A stretch of DNA of 64,000 nucleotides, from the NCBI RefSeq assembly GCF_900109755.1, contig NZ_FOAR01000001.1, forward strand, positions 248,001 to 312,000. Direction: 5' to 3'. This document shows positions 32,447 to 43,000 of the stretch, piece by piece (position 1 is the stretch's first letter; the number at the start of each line of letters is the position of its first letter). Source of the stretch: Pseudomonas agarici. Its GTDB lineage: Bacteria; Pseudomonadota; Gammaproteobacteria; Pseudomonadales; Pseudomonadaceae. Below the pieces are notes generated by a model. The model was not told where the DNA came from and searched no databases. It was given only the letters and a program-made list of their open reading frames with translations. The position numbers were made by a program, and so were the translations under genes.

Positions 32447-33304
32447 ATGCGCTTGATCATCGTCAGTGGCCGCTCCGGCTCAGGTAAAAGCACTGCCCTC
32501 GATGTCCTCGAGGACCACGGTTATTACTGCATCGATAACCTGCCAGCCGGCCTGCTGCCGGAACTGGCCGAACGGGCGCTGATCCATACCGAATTGGCGC
32601 AACCGCTGGTCGCCGTCTCCATTGATGCGCGCAACCTGCCCAGCCACCTGTCGCGCTTTCCCGAGCTGCTGGACGAAGTTCGCGGTCGGCATATCCAGTG
32701 TGACGTGCTGTATCTGGACGCCGACGAGGAAACCCTGCTCAAGCGCTTCTCCGAGACCCGCCGGCGCCACCCCCTGAGCAGCGCCAACCGTTCGCTGGCC
32801 GAAGCTATCCGCGACGAGAGCAGTCTGCTGGGACCGATTGCCGACCTGGCCGACCTCAAGGTCAACACCACCCACCTCAACCTGTACCAGCTACGCGACA
32901 CCATCAAACTGCGCCTGCTGAACCAGCCGGAGCCGGGCACCGCGTTCCTAGTGGAGTCGTTCGGCTTCAAGCGCGGCATGCCGGTAGACGCCGACCTGGT
33001 GTTTGACGTGCGGTGCCTGCCCAATCCGTATTGGAAACCTGAACTGCGCGAGCAGTCCGGGCTCGACGGACCAGTGGCTGAATACCTCGCCGCGCAACCG
33101 GATGTGGAGGAAATGTTCCAGGACATTTCCAGCTACCTGCTCAAATGGTTGCCACGCTTCGCTGCCAGCAACCGGGCTTATGTCACTATTGCCATAGGCT
33201 GCACCGGCGGGCATCACCGCTCCGTCTACCTGACCGAACGCCTTGGCCGGGTTCTGCAACAATCCCTGAAGAACGTCCAGGTCCGCCACCGCGACCTTAG
33301 CTGA
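32447..33304 (+). CDS. rapZ: RNase adapter / nucleotide-binding protein RapZ
   Basis: 285 residues. P-loop GRSGSGKST (8-16), the [12 protein letters not shown] motif near residue 28, and the C-terminal [12 protein letters not shown] site. In E. coli RapZ guides RNase E to the small RNA GlmZ and so sets glucosamine-6-phosphate synthesis; whether the target is the same in Pseudomonas is unsettled. Confidence 0.95.
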   Translation: MRLIIVSGRSGSGKSTALDVLEDHGYYCIDNLPAGLLPELAERALIHTELAQPLVAVSIDARNLPSHLSRFPELLDEVRGRHIQCDVLYLDADEETLLKRFSETRRRHPLSSANRSLAEAIRDESSLLGPIADLADLKVNTTHLNLYQLRDTIKLRLLNQPEPGTAFLVESFGFKRGMPVDADLVFDVRCLPNPYWKPELREQSGLDGPVAEYLAAQPDVEEMFQDISSYLLKWLPRFAASNRAYVTIAIGCTGGHHRSVYLTERLGRVLQQSLKNVQVRHRDLS

Positions 33305-33320
33305 AAGGATCACCATCGCG

Positions 33321-33599
33321 ATGCCCGCTCTGGAAATTGAAATTATCAACAAACTGGGTTTGCATGCCCGCGCATCCGCCAAGTTCGTCGGCGTGGCCGG
33401 CAAGTACCCCTGTCAGATCCGGGTAGGTCGCACGCCCAAGCCCGAGAGCATGGTCGATGGCAAGAGCATCATGGCCATGATGATGTTGGCTGCCGGCAAG
33501 GGCAGCAAGATCCATATCAGTACCGAAGGTGAACAAGAACAGGCAGCATTGGATGCGCTGGTAGTGCTGATCAACAACTACTTCGACGAAGGCGGATAA
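33321..33599 (+). CDS. ptsO: Nitrogen-PTS phosphocarrier NPr
   Basis: 92 residues, an HPr-like carrier. His15 in LGLHARASAKFV is the phosphorylated residue; KSIMAMMMLAAGKGSKI is the second conserved block. It passes phosphate from PtsP to PtsN. End of the rpoN cluster. Confidence 0.95.
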   Translation: MPALEIEIINKLGLHARASAKFVGVAGKYPCQIRVGRTPKPESMVDGKSIMAMMMLAAGKGSKIHISTEGEQEQAALDALVVLINNYFDEGG

Positions 33600-33657
33600 G
33601 CTCACCACGGCGATAGCATCCGGCTAAGACCATCACCGTGGCGAGCGTCCTGGCTCC

Positions 33658-33771
33658 CTAGGCAATCTCACCCAACCAACCCAGCAGCCGGGCGGCGAGC
33701 AGCACCACCCCTGCCAACAGCAGCAGCCAGCCGACTCCGAGGCGAAATAGTCGCCCTCTGCTCATTGCCAC
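33658..33771 (-). CDS. 37-residue single-span membrane protein
   Basis: Starts at a GTG (33771) with a strong AGGGAGG site eight bases upstream; an in-frame ATG two codons later (33765) is the alternative. The product is MAMSRGRLFRLGV followed by a Leu/Val/Ala-rich helix (about 12-33) and the end GWLGEIA: a positive N-terminus and one membrane span. It lies 46 bases after sodA on the same strand, so it may be the last gene of the Fur-regulated unit. I do not recognise a family. Confidence 0.6.
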   Translation of the reverse strand: MAMSRGRLFRLGVGWLLLLAGVVLLAARLLGWLGEIA

Positions 33772-33817
33772 GGTTTCAGCCTCCCTTATCGGCTTTGGAT
33801 CTTGTTAACCAGGCGGT

Positions 33818-34429
33818 TCACGCCAATGCCGCAAGATAACGCCGTTCGACCTCAGGCCAATTGATCACGTTGTAGAACGCGTTGATGTATTCTGGACGAC
33901 GGTTCTGGTACAGCAGGTAATAGGCATGCTCCCAGACATCCAGGCCGAGAATCGGGGTATTGCCGTTCATCAACGGACTGTCCTGGTTACCACTGCTTTC
34001 AACCACCAGATTTTTCTGCGGGGTCACGCTCAACCAGGCCCAGCCGCTGCCAAAGCGCGTCAGTGCCGCTTTGGTAAACGCCTCCTTGAACGCCTCGAAG
34101 CCGCCCAGTTGCTCATTGATCGCCTGCCCTAGAGCCGCCTCCGGCTCACCACCACCCAACGGGCTCATGACCGCCCAGAACAGCGAATGGTTGGCATGGC
34201 CACCACCGTGATTGATCACTGCCGGGCGGATTTTTTCTGGCAGTTGCTGGACCGCAGCCACCAGTTTTTCCACCGGCCAGTCGGCCCACTCGGAGCCCTC
34301 TACGGCCGCATTGAGGTGGGTGATGTAGGTCTGATGGTGCTTGGTATGATGGATTTCCATGGTCTTGGCATCGATATGCGGCTCCAGGGCATCGTAGTGG
34401 TAAGGCAGCGCAGGCAAGGCGTAGGTCAT
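33818..34429 (-). CDS. sodA: Superoxide dismutase, Mn type
   Basis: 203 residues from the ATG at 34429. Metal ligands His27, His81 ([10 protein letters not shown]), Asp164 and His168 (DVWEHAYYL). Mn-type markers are present: Gly77 and the NQDSP motif with Gln149. It removes cytosolic superoxide. In P. aeruginosa the Mn enzyme is made in iron starvation from a Fur-regulated fagA-fumC-orfX-sodA operon; the same arrangement without fumC is seen here. Confidence 0.95.
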   Translation of the reverse strand: MTYALPALPYHYDALEPHIDAKTMEIHHTKHHQTYITHLNAAVEGSEWADWPVEKLVAAVQQLPEKIRPAVINHGGGHANHSLFWAVMSPLGGGEPEAALGQAINEQLGGFEAFKEAFTKAALTRFGSGWAWLSVTPQKNLVVESSGNQDSPLMNGNTPILGLDVWEHAYYLLYQNRRPEYINAFYNVINWPEVERRYLAALA

Positions 34430-34430
34430 T

Positions 34431-34871
34431 TCAATGAACTCCATGTGGGTAACGCGACGCGGTCGATCCCGAGGAAGCCGCCTGGCTGTAGAGCAGGCGG
34501 CTGGTGCGAGGGTATTCGCCGTGCTCACTGATAAAGGCAAGCAATTGGACGTAGGTCTTGCTGCTCTGGCGCAGCGCCGCTTCGCGCAGTTGCGGCGCCA
34601 GGCGACTGTCCTGCATCGTCTGCAACAGGCGCTGATGGATCGCACACAGGTACTCGACACTTTCTTCGGGCTGATTGAGCCGCAGGTGCAGGTCCGCCAG
34701 GTTGTGGTGGGAAATCACGCAGGCGACCACCGCCTCCTCCGCGTCCGGCCAGCGCTCGAACAGCACCTGTGCCAGGGCCAGAGCCTGCAAGTAGTGTTCG
34801 CGGGCATCGACCAGCTCGCCTAGGTTGAAATAACGGTTGGCCCTTTCGATCATGCGTTTCCAGTGTTCCAT
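34431..34871 (-). CDS. OrfX-type TPR-like protein upstream of sodA
   Basis: 146 residues, all helical, with a tetratricopeptide-like start ([29 protein letters not shown]) and a second helical pair from about 48. It matches the unnamed gene (orfX) that precedes sodA in the P. aeruginosa iron-regulated operon. Function unknown. Its stop lies directly before the sodA start. Confidence 0.82.
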   Translation of the reverse strand: MEHWKRMIERANRYFNLGELVDAREHYLQALALAQVLFERWPDAEEAVVACVISHHNLADLHLRLNQPEESVEYLCAIHQRLLQTMQDSRLAPQLREAALRQSSKTYVQLLAFISEHGEYPRTSRLLYSQAASSGSTASRYPHGVH

Positions 34872-34897
34872 GACGAACCTCCAGGCAATGCGTTAGG

Positions 34898-35182
34898 TTA
34901 CACGCCGCCAACCGTGAGCCTTTCAGGAGGCAGAGTTTCCAGTTGGCTGCGAGGCAGATCGGTGTGTTCAAGCGCAACCTCGATAATCGGGTTGAGCGCA
35001 GTGAGCAGGATCGGATGACGCGACAACGCCTGCTTGATGTTGACCTTGAAACTGGCGATGGTCTGATCGGCCAACAGGCGGCTGACCTTCGCCAACAACT
35101 CGATGCTGCTCAGCAGGTTCTGGGCGATGGTCGGCAGCGACAAGCTGTCCTGGCGGGGTTGTTCATGTAAGGCAGAACTCAT
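34898..35182 (-). CDS. fagA: FagA-like iron-starvation protein
   Basis: 94 residues from the ATG at 35182, first gene after the Fur boxes. The middle is helical (SLSLPTIAQNLLSSIELLAKVSRLLADQTI) and the rest polar, without signal peptide. By position and size it corresponds to fagA (Fur-associated gene) of P. aeruginosa; the assignment rests mostly on context. In P. aeruginosa fumC comes next; here orfX follows after 26 bases. Confidence 0.65.
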   Translation of the reverse strand: MSSALHEQPRQDSLSLPTIAQNLLSSIELLAKVSRLLADQTIASFKVNIKQALSRHPILLTALNPIIEVALEHTDLPRSQLETLPPERLTVGGV

Positions 35183-35197
35183 GATCCAAGCTCGCCA

Positions 35198-35239
35198 GAT
35201 AATGAGATTTATTATTATATGATATTGAGAATCAAAACA
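35198..35239 (-). promoter_or_regulatory. Two Fur boxes around a -10 element
   Basis: 35198-35216 matches the 19-base Fur consensus at 15 positions and 35221-35239 at 13. On the minus strand a perfect TATAAT (35214-35219) lies between and overlapping them, just upstream of fagA. This predicts repression of fagA-orfX-sodA by Fur with iron. Confidence 0.8.
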
Positions 35240-35394
35240 AGGAAATAAATGCACACAATTATGGTGCGTGGGCTTATCGGAACGCCACGCCGTCTCGCTG
35301 AAGGGCAAGGTCCCTCCTAAAGCCGAAGAACGCGCTGTATCAGGAGGCAGGCGAACTCGCCACAGCGGCACCACCACGGGTTGGGCGTTCAGCG

Positions 35395-35431
35395 AAAAAA
35401 AAGCGCGCCATCCACTGGATGACACGCTTTT
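35395..35431 (-). terminator. Terminator after pmbA
   Basis: On the minus strand GCGTGTCATCC pairs with GGATGGCGCGC (two G-U pairs), loop of three, then eight T. It lies 20 bases after the pmbA stop and insulates the sod region. Confidence 0.85.
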
Positions 35432-35451
35432 GTGCGGCCGAACAAGCGCAA

Positions 35452-36798
35452 TCAGCTACCCGCTACGGTCATCCGCTCGATCAGCACCGAGCCTGTGCGA
35501 ATATTGCTGCGCAGCTCAAGGTCGCTGCCAACGGCGATGATCTGCTTGAACATGTCGCGCATATTGCCAGCGATGGTCACCTCCTGGACCGGGAATTGGA
35601 TTTCGCCGTTCTCGACCCAGAAACCCGCCGCGCCCCGGGAATAATCGCCGGTGACCATATTCAGACCATGGCCCATCAGTTCGGTGACCAGCAGGCCACG
35701 TCCCATGCGCCGAATCAGGGCATCCTGATCCTCGATGCCGTGGCTGACGAACAGGTTATGTACACCACCGGCGTTGGCGGTACTCGGCATGCCCAGCTTG
35801 CGCCCCGAATACGTGCCCAGGACATAGGACACCAGGGTGCCATTCTCGACGAACGGCTTGGCGTAAGTCGCCAGGCCATCGCCGTCAAATGCCGAACTGC
35901 CCATGGCCCGCATCAGGTGTGGGCGCTCGTCGAGGGTCAGCCACTGCGGGAATAACCGCTGCCCCAGCGCACCGTCGAGGAACGAGGACTTGCGGTACAG
36001 GTTGCTGCCGGAAATCGCCGAGAGAAAACTACCGAACAGGCCACCGGCCAACTCGGCTGAAAACAGCACCGGCACTTCGCAAGTCGATACCGGCCGCGCG
36101 CCCAAGCGGCTTGCCGCCCGCTGTGCGGCTTTGTGGCCGATGATCGCGGCATCGGTCAGCAACTCGCCCTGGCGATGCACGTCATACCAGTAATCGCGCT
36201 GCATCTGCCCATCGCCTTCGGCGATCATCACGCAGCTCAGGCTGTGGCGGGTGGACGCCGAGCCCCCGATAAAACCATGGCTGTTGCCATAGACACGGCA
36301 GCCCTGGCCCGTCGTCAGCGTGGTGCCATCGGCATTCTTGATCCGTGGGTCGGCATCGAACGCCGCTGCCTCACAGACCAGCGCCCGCTCGATAGCCTGT
36401 TCCGGAGTGATCTCCCACGGGTGAAACAGGTCGAAATCCTTCAGCTCCTTTGCCATCAGGGCAGCATCCGCGAGCCCCGAGCTCTCGTCTTCGGAGGTAT
36501 GCCTGGCAATCGCCAGCGCCGCCGCGACGGTTTCGCGAATCGCCTCCGCGCCGCTGGCCGAGGTGCTGGCCGAGCCCTTGCGCTGCCCCACATACAGGGT
36601 GATGCCAAAGCCCTGGTCGCGGTTGAACTCGACCGTCTCCACTTCTCGCTGGCGTACCGAGGTCGACAAGCCCTGCTCCAGGGACACCGCCACTTCACAA
36701 GCACTGGCGCCTTGACGCTTGGCTTCGGCGAGAATCTGCTCGACCTGCTCTTGCAGTGCCGGCAAAGCCTGCGGGCCGACGCTTTGTGCCGCACTCAT
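35452..36798 (-). CDS. pmbA: Metalloprotease PmbA (TldE)
   Basis: 448 residues from the ATG at 36798. TldE subunit of the TldD/TldE protease, which matures microcin B17 and CcdA in E. coli. TldE itself lacks the HExxxH motif and supports TldD. The N-terminal SLEQGLSTSVRQREVETVEFNRDQG and C-terminal GAAGFWVENGEIQFPVQEVTIAGN blocks identify it. Confidence 0.94.
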   Translation of the reverse strand: MSAAQSVGPQALPALQEQVEQILAEAKRQGASACEVAVSLEQGLSTSVRQREVETVEFNRDQGFGITLYVGQRKGSASTSASGAEAIRETVAAALAIARHTSEDESSGLADAALMAKELKDFDLFHPWEITPEQAIERALVCEAAAFDADPRIKNADGTTLTTGQGCRVYGNSHGFIGGSASTRHSLSCVMIAEGDGQMQRDYWYDVHRQGELLTDAAIIGHKAAQRAASRLGARPVSTCEVPVLFSAELAGGLFGSFLSAISGSNLYRKSSFLDGALGQRLFPQWLTLDERPHLMRAMGSSAFDGDGLATYAKPFVENGTLVSYVLGTYSGRKLGMPSTANAGGVHNLFVSHGIEDQDALIRRMGRGLLVTELMGHGLNMVTGDYSRGAAGFWVENGEIQFPVQEVTIAGNMRDMFKQIIAVGSDLELRSNIRTGSVLIERMTVAGS

Positions 36799-36921
36799 GG
36801 TTTTTTCCACTCAGCTTTTCTCCACTCAAATGCAGCTTTCGGTTAAGGCCTTCGAGCGACCGGGCCGGACAAGCGGCCCCCGACTGGTTATCATGGCGGC
36901 GTTTCTTTACGGACTGCCACC

Positions 36922-37443
36922 ATGGTTGATTCTTACGACGACTCCCTCAATGGGGAGAAAAGCAAAACCCAGGTCAAGCGCGAGCTGCACGCTCTGGTTG
37001 ATCTCGGCGAGCGCCTGACCACACTCAAGCCTGACCTGGTGGCAAAATTGCCACTGACCGACGGTTTACGCCGTGCCCTGGCCGAAGCGCCGAAGCACAC
37101 TGCCAATATCGCCCGTAAACGGCATATCCAGTTTATCGGCCGGCTGATGCGCGACCAGGACACTGACGCCATCCTGGTGTTGCTGGACCAGCTTGACGCC
37201 TCTACCCGCCAATACAACGAACGCTTCCATAATCTCGAACGCTGGCGTGATCGATTGATCGCCGGCACCGACGATGTCCTGGAAAAGTTCGTCGCCGACT
37301 ATCCCGATGCGGACCGCCAGCAACTGCGCTCCCTGATTCGCCAGGCCCAGCACGAACTTGCCCAGAGCAAGCCACCGTCTGCCAGCCGTAAAATTTTCAA
37401 GTACATCCGGGAGCTGGACGACACTCAACGCGGCTTGCGCTGA
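36922..37443 (+). CDS. darP: Ribosome-associated protein DarP (YjgA, DUF615)
   Basis: 173 residues, highly charged and helical. [20 protein letters not shown] and [18 protein letters not shown] are the family signatures. It takes part in late 50S ribosome assembly in E. coli. It lies between pmbA and tldD on the opposite strand, the usual pseudomonad order. Confidence 0.93.
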   Translation: MVDSYDDSLNGEKSKTQVKRELHALVDLGERLTTLKPDLVAKLPLTDGLRRALAEAPKHTANIARKRHIQFIGRLMRDQDTDAILVLLDQLDASTRQYNERFHNLERWRDRLIAGTDDVLEKFVADYPDADRQQLRSLIRQAQHELAQSKPPSASRKIFKYIRELDDTQRGLR

Positions 37444-37491
37444 TCGTCGTTACGGGTGAGTGCCGCCGGCGCTTACCCAAGCTCCTTGCCT

Positions 37492-38934
37492 CTACGACCC
37501 CGTGCCGCCCACGGTAATCGCATCGATTTTCAGGGTTGGTTGGCCGACGCCCACCGGCACCGATTGCCCATCCTTGCCACACGTGCCCACGCCGCTGTCC
37601 AGCGACAGGTCGTTTCCGACCATCGACACTTTGCTCATGGCCTCCGGACCGTTACCGATCAGCGTCGCGCCTTTGACCGGCGCAGTGATCTTGCCGTCCT
37701 CGATCAGATAGGCCTCGCTGGTGGAGAACACGAACTTGCCGCTGGTGATATCGACCTGGCCACCGCCGAGGTTGGCGCAGTAGATGCCCTTCTTCACCGA
37801 AGCGATGATTTCCGCCGGATCACTTTCGCCTCCCAGCATGTAAGTGTTCGTCATACGGGGCATCGGCAGATGCGCGTAAGACTCGCGACGACCGTTGCCG
37901 GTCCGCGCCACCCCCATCAATCGGGCATTCAGCTTGTCCTGCATATAACCTTTGAGCACGCCGTTTTCGATCAGTGTGGTGCACTCGGTCGGCGTGCCTT
38001 CGTCATCGACGCTGAGGGAGCCGCGACGCCCGGCCAGGGTGCCGTCATCGACGATGGTACAGAGTTTGGAGGCAACCCTCTCGCCCATGCGCCCGCTGTA
38101 GGCCGAACTGCCCTTGCGGTTGAAGTCGCCTTCCAGGCCATGGCCGACCGCTTCGTGCAGCAGTACCCCGGACCAGCCGGAGCCCAGCACGACCGGCAAG
38201 GTGCCAGCCGGAGCGGGAATCGCCTCCAGATTGACCAGCGCCTGGCGCAAGGCTTCACGGGCATAGCCCATGGCGCGGTCTTCGCTGAGGAAATAACGGT
38301 AGTCGGTACGACCGCCGCCGCCGTGCCCGCCACGCTCGCGTCGACCGTTCTGCTCGACGATCACGCTGACATTGAAGCGCACCAGTGGTCGGACGTCCGC
38401 CGCCAGACCGCCGTCGGTGGAGGCCACGAGAATCCGCTCCCAGACCCCCGCCATGCTCACCGAGACCTGCTGGATACGCGGGTCCAAGGCACGGGTAGCG
38501 ATATCCACACGCTTGAGCAGCTCAACCTTTTCGGCGCGGCTCATGACATCCAATGGATTGTCCGGTGCGTAGAGCTGCGCCACATCCCGGGAGGTAAACG
38601 CCTGCACGGTGCCGTTCTGTCCGGCACGGGAAATCGAGCGGGCCGCGCGCACGGCGGACCCCAGGGCTTCGAGGGTGATCGCATTGCTATAGGCGAAACC
38701 GGTTTTCTCGCCCGATTGCGCCCGGACCCCCACGCCCTGATCCAGGTTGAAACTGCCTTCCTTGACGATGCCGTCCTCAAGGGCCCAGGACTCGGAAATC
38801 TGCCCCTGGAAATACAGGTCGGCGGCATCGATACCCGGTCCGGCCAGATCACCGAGGACCGACTGAAGGTTTTCGATTGTCACGCCACCCGGTGCCAACA
38901 GATGTTCACTGACTGAGGACAACAACTCGCTCAT
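37492..38934 (-). CDS. tldD: Metalloprotease TldD
   Basis: 480 residues from the ATG at 38934. Catalytic HExxxH motif [11 protein letters not shown] with His260, Glu261 and His265; a Cys lies in the [13 protein letters not shown] end. Catalytic subunit of the TldD/PmbA protease. 22 bases after the nit gene. Confidence 0.96.
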   Translation of the reverse strand: MSELLSSVSEHLLAPGGVTIENLQSVLGDLAGPGIDAADLYFQGQISESWALEDGIVKEGSFNLDQGVGVRAQSGEKTGFAYSNAITLEALGSAVRAARSISRAGQNGTVQAFTSRDVAQLYAPDNPLDVMSRAEKVELLKRVDIATRALDPRIQQVSVSMAGVWERILVASTDGGLAADVRPLVRFNVSVIVEQNGRRERGGHGGGGRTDYRYFLSEDRAMGYAREALRQALVNLEAIPAPAGTLPVVLGSGWSGVLLHEAVGHGLEGDFNRKGSSAYSGRMGERVASKLCTIVDDGTLAGRRGSLSVDDEGTPTECTTLIENGVLKGYMQDKLNARLMGVARTGNGRRESYAHLPMPRMTNTYMLGGESDPAEIIASVKKGIYCANLGGGQVDITSGKFVFSTSEAYLIEDGKITAPVKGATLIGNGPEAMSKVSMVGNDLSLDSGVGTCGKDGQSVPVGVGQPTLKIDAITVGGTGS

Positions 38935-38956
38935 GGGTTTTTGCGCCTTAATTTCG

Positions 38957-39802
38957 TCATTCCGATGCAGGTCGCTGAGCGCCCTGCGAGAAAAAAAGCC
39001 GATGGCTCGCCACCGGCATTCGCGCCCGGATGGACGCCTGTTCAGTACTGTCGCGCTGGCCCAGCAACATCGCCTCGCCCTGATCCTGTTCAGCGACGAT
39101 ACGCCCCCAAGGGTCGACGATGGCCGTATGACCGAAGGTTTCCCGTGGTCCTGGGTGTATGCCGCCCTGGGCGGCGGCCAGCACATAACATTGCGTTTCG
39201 ATGGCTCGCGCACGGATCAGGATGTGCCAATGTGCCGCCCCGGTCACTGCGGTAAATGCCGAAGGCGCGGTAATCAGTTCGGCTCCGGCCAGGCGCAGTT
39301 CGCTATACAACTCGGGAAAACGCAGGTCATAGCACACGCTCAAACCCAACCGTCCCACTGGCGTATCGGCCACCACCACCCGGCTGCCCTGAGCATAGTC
39401 ATCGGATTCACGATAACGCCCGCGATTATCCGCCACGTCCACGTCGAACAGATGCAGCTTGTCGTAGCGAGCCACCGTCTCGCCCTGTTCGTCCACCAGC
39501 AACGAGCAGGCATTGACCTTCGCCTGTGGCTGATCGACCGGTGGTAGCGGTAAAGTGCCTGCTACTATCCATAACCTGAGGTCACGTGCGGTCTGTTTCA
39601 ACCAAGGCAGGATCGGTCCTTCGCCGAGCGCTTCGGCACGACCGATGGCCGCGACATCCCGACGGCCCATGACCGCAAAGTTTTCCGGTAGCACTGCCAG
39701 ACGTGCGCCACCTTCGACCGCGCGCTCCAGCAACGCACGTGCCTGGGCCAGGTTGGCCAGGACATCGTTCTGGCTGACCATTTGAATGACGGAAAAAGTC
39801 AT
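38957..39802 (-). CDS. Carbon-nitrogen hydrolase (Nit family)
   Basis: 281 residues from the ATG at 39802, which has GAAGGAG seven bases upstream. Nitrilase-superfamily triad Glu40 (LPENF), Lys115 (YDKLHLFD) and Cys157 ([12 protein letters not shown]). The sequence resembles Nit1/Nit2-type amidases; deaminated glutathione amidase is the likely activity. In P. aeruginosa it directly follows yhdP; here the toxin gene intervenes. Confidence 0.9.
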   Translation of the reverse strand: MTFSVIQMVSQNDVLANLAQARALLERAVEGGARLAVLPENFAVMGRRDVAAIGRAEALGEGPILPWLKQTARDLRLWIVAGTLPLPPVDQPQAKVNACSLLVDEQGETVARYDKLHLFDVDVADNRGRYRESDDYAQGSRVVVADTPVGRLGLSVCYDLRFPELYSELRLAGAELITAPSAFTAVTGAAHWHILIRARAIETQCYVLAAAQGGIHPGPRETFGHTAIVDPWGRIVAEQDQGEAMLLGQRDSTEQASIRARMPVASHRLFFSQGAQRPASE

Positions 39803-40063
39803 GGCGCACTCCTTCAAAGACATGGCGCCATGCTACTCCATCTTCAGAGAGGGGTAAAAAACATACGCAAGTTATGGTGCAGAGCAAAACACTTAGAAAT
39901 ACTCTAGCGTTCCTGAAACCCTGCTGCGGTAACAAGCGAGGTGTTGACTTATTCAATATTCAATGACGAAAGTCAAGCCAATGGGCGACTCCCTGGTTGG
40001 TTAAGCCCCTACTATTCAGGGCAGGGCTATGCCGCGACCGGTTCAGCATGCTTTGGACTCAGT
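39803..40063. other. Intergenic region, left flank of the toxin gene
   Basis: 261 bases, AT-richer than the housekeeping genes, holding the nit promoter region and the 3' side of the toxin gene. No gene, strong terminator, target-site repeat or insertion-sequence end could be recognised. Confidence 0.5.
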
Positions 40064-43000
40064 TCAAGGTACAAAGCCGGCGAACAGTGGATATGACTCA
40101 ATGGGTCGGCCCAAGTGACTGATCAACAATGCAACCGAATCTGCATTGGCTAATATCACGTTCGCCCTTTTCACAGGGTCGGACAAAAAGTGGCTCCTTG
40201 CCTGATAGAGCTCCTTGGCCCCCGTCAACGTTAGAACGCGCTCAAATGCCTTTCCTTCCACATCAGTCCAACCTCCGCTGAGCGTATCCTCTGTCCTGAA
40301 CAGCTTTAGAACGGGTGTGCGGTGGGACAGCGATTCCTCTTGAATCTCCCTCACCCACCGTTGCCGCTCCTCGCCATCTGGAGTCGAGGTATCGATCAGA
40401 TCGTGGAAGGGGTAAAACGCATTCAAGTAGGAAATATCCAGAGCATCGAGCGCGATATGACTAAATTCATGGAGCAGCGTACTCGCCATGCTATGGAGTA
40501 ACATGTTGAATGTTCTGGGTCTGATCGGTTGATAGGCTTGAAGATTTGGCTCGAAAAACTTCTCGCTCAAATAGATCCTCTTCTTTGCCTCGCAAGTCAG
40601 CACGAACGCGACGCAAGGCTCATCAAGTTTCTTTCCGGCACCGATGACGTAGAGGTCCGAGGTGGCGGGAGCGCGCGCTGGATCAAGCGCCGTTTGCAGG
40701 AGCGTATTGATCATGGCCTCTATTTCTTGACGCAGAGCACGACTGAGGCTCGAAACGCCAAAAAAGTCTTTGACGTATGCATGCCGTTGACGATCCAGCC
40801 GTGAGTCATTCGTGAGTGACTGCAAGCGCACTTCGGCATTTTTCAAATAGGTGACGGCCAACTCATGAGCCTGCCCGATTCTTCGGGCTTTGTCTGGAAA
40901 GAGTCGTTTAATGGCTGGCATCCCAACAGCCTGCACTTCCAATTCTTGGCGTAGCGTGCGCTGATTCTCCAGGCGATCACGCCATTGGGTTACCAAGCCG
41001 CCCCCCAGTAGTCGGCCAGGCAGGTCAAGGGCCCACTGGCCTTGCGTATCTTTCTTGATCCAGGGGCCCTGTTCGACCTCTGTGAGGATTCGCCAGCGTT
41101 CATTTTCCTTGCCCACCTGAAAAATGCTGCCACCCACCGCAGCGTACTGTCGGTTAGAGGCTGCATGGGTATAGATATTCAGCGAAGCCTCATGGCTGAG
41201 GTCCTTCAAAGCGACATCTGTGACTTCATAGCTGTGCAATCGCGCGATTTGCTCCTTGGTCAGTATGGGGTGTGCCCAACCGAGTCGCGGGTAGGGTGCA
41301 TGGATCGCAGTTTCGGCTTCCGCGGAGGAGGTGTCGGCGATGGTTGCCGATGATAGCGCAGAGGCCTGCCCTTTTTGCGCCAATGCCAACTGCGCCAAGA
41401 CACTTACAAATTCTCCCATGGCCGTCTTCCAATGGCCTTTCCAGGCGTTATCGTAGGCGTCCTTGAGCTGCGAAAAGGTCTGCCAGATGACCAGTGGTAA
41501 TCGCAACCGACCGAGCATGAATTGCGCCCCCTGATACAGACCAGTCTTGAGCAGTGAGACGACCCAATCCCATGCATGACGTTCTCCCGTCATATGCTGA
41601 AAGTTCAGTTTCTTTTTGAGCCATAGAAGGTGGTCGTTGTACAAACGAGCGAACAGATTGCCTTGGATTGCGTTGTTGGTAATGCGTACAGCGGGCTGCG
41701 ACGAGGTAAAGACTGTGTTGGCGTAATAATGGCGAGCCGCTTGCGGCAGCTTGTTCAGTACCTCTTTTTGTAGTTCGCCGGTATGACTGAGTGCCCTGAG
41801 CAGCGCAGCTTCGTTTGAATACTCTCTGAACACCGCCCCTTCTCCATGGGTAGAGAGAAGAACCTGCGGTCCTTGTTCGATCAAGGATGACCCTATGAGA
41901 TAGAGACCTCGCGCAAGATCCGGAGCGACTCGACCGGCGGTCACCAACTCGAGCGGTCGAAAGATAATCGAGAGGCCGTCAAGGGCGGTTCGAGCCAAGC
42001 CATCAGGCATGCCTAGCACTTGCTTGATCAGGTGGTAGGCCGAGTTCGAAAGGCGCTTCTGGAGGACTTGCGTAAGGCCCCGCTCCAGGCATTGCCAAAG
42101 CAGATGTGTACTAAATACAGTCTGACGCTCCCGCGAGCCGCCCCTGGGGGAAAGAAATGAATCGAGCAGAGAGGCGTATTGCGAACCGATAGCTGTCTCC
42201 TTGATCAAGGATTTCAGGTATCCGCCCGTGAGCGCATCAGGGAGAGGATCGGAGCCGTTAGCACGGGCAACGTTCGCATGAACCTTTAGGTTATCGACAT
42301 GCTGTAGTGCATAAGTCACCAAACTCAGGGATGAGACGGCTTTCGTGTCAGGCAGCAGCGTTGAAACAGTCAGTTGATCCGGATCCAGCCCCTCTCCCGG
42401 AAAGTCTCTGTGCAGCAATGCGCTGAGTTTAGCCCGGGTGAAACTGTGGAGATCGGGAATATCATAGTGAATGTCCTTGGCGGCATCTGCCTGTTGCCGG
42501 TATTGGTCAAGCAATGCCGCCAAGGCCAACTGCCCGTCATGCTCAGCCGTTGCCAACCATGCAGGCAAGCTCAAACGTAAGGCGTTGTTCCGTGTGGCGT
42601 CGATGGACTTGTCCAGGTGCTCGACATTGGCGTGTTCGGCGAGGCAGGATTGAACGCGATTGTGCAGGTTGTTGGCCGACAGCCCCATTGAAGCGGTGTA
42701 GGCAATCTCATCCAGAGCCTTGTCGGTCAATGACTGGAAGCAACTGCTCAGAAAACCCTGTTCAATCAGTTCAAAGCCTATCCGTGGCTCACTCTGATGG
42801 TTATCCGGCTGAGCCTCGGAGGCTCGACGAATTCGCGCGCTATTTGTCAGAAGGGGGAGACGCTCGACGGGGTCGATCAACCGGCGATTGAGTTCAATTT
42901 CGACGCTGTAGGGCGAGTCGAAGATCTCCAAACCATACTCTGGCGTCCACAGCAGTGCATTCCCTGAATTGTGAGGATCCAAGCCGCCCCGTTCGGTAAT

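Noticed and set aside
37456..38916. 486-codon plus-strand frame opposite tldD
   Set aside because: Mirrors the tldD coding frame; tldD has full family motifs on the minus strand.
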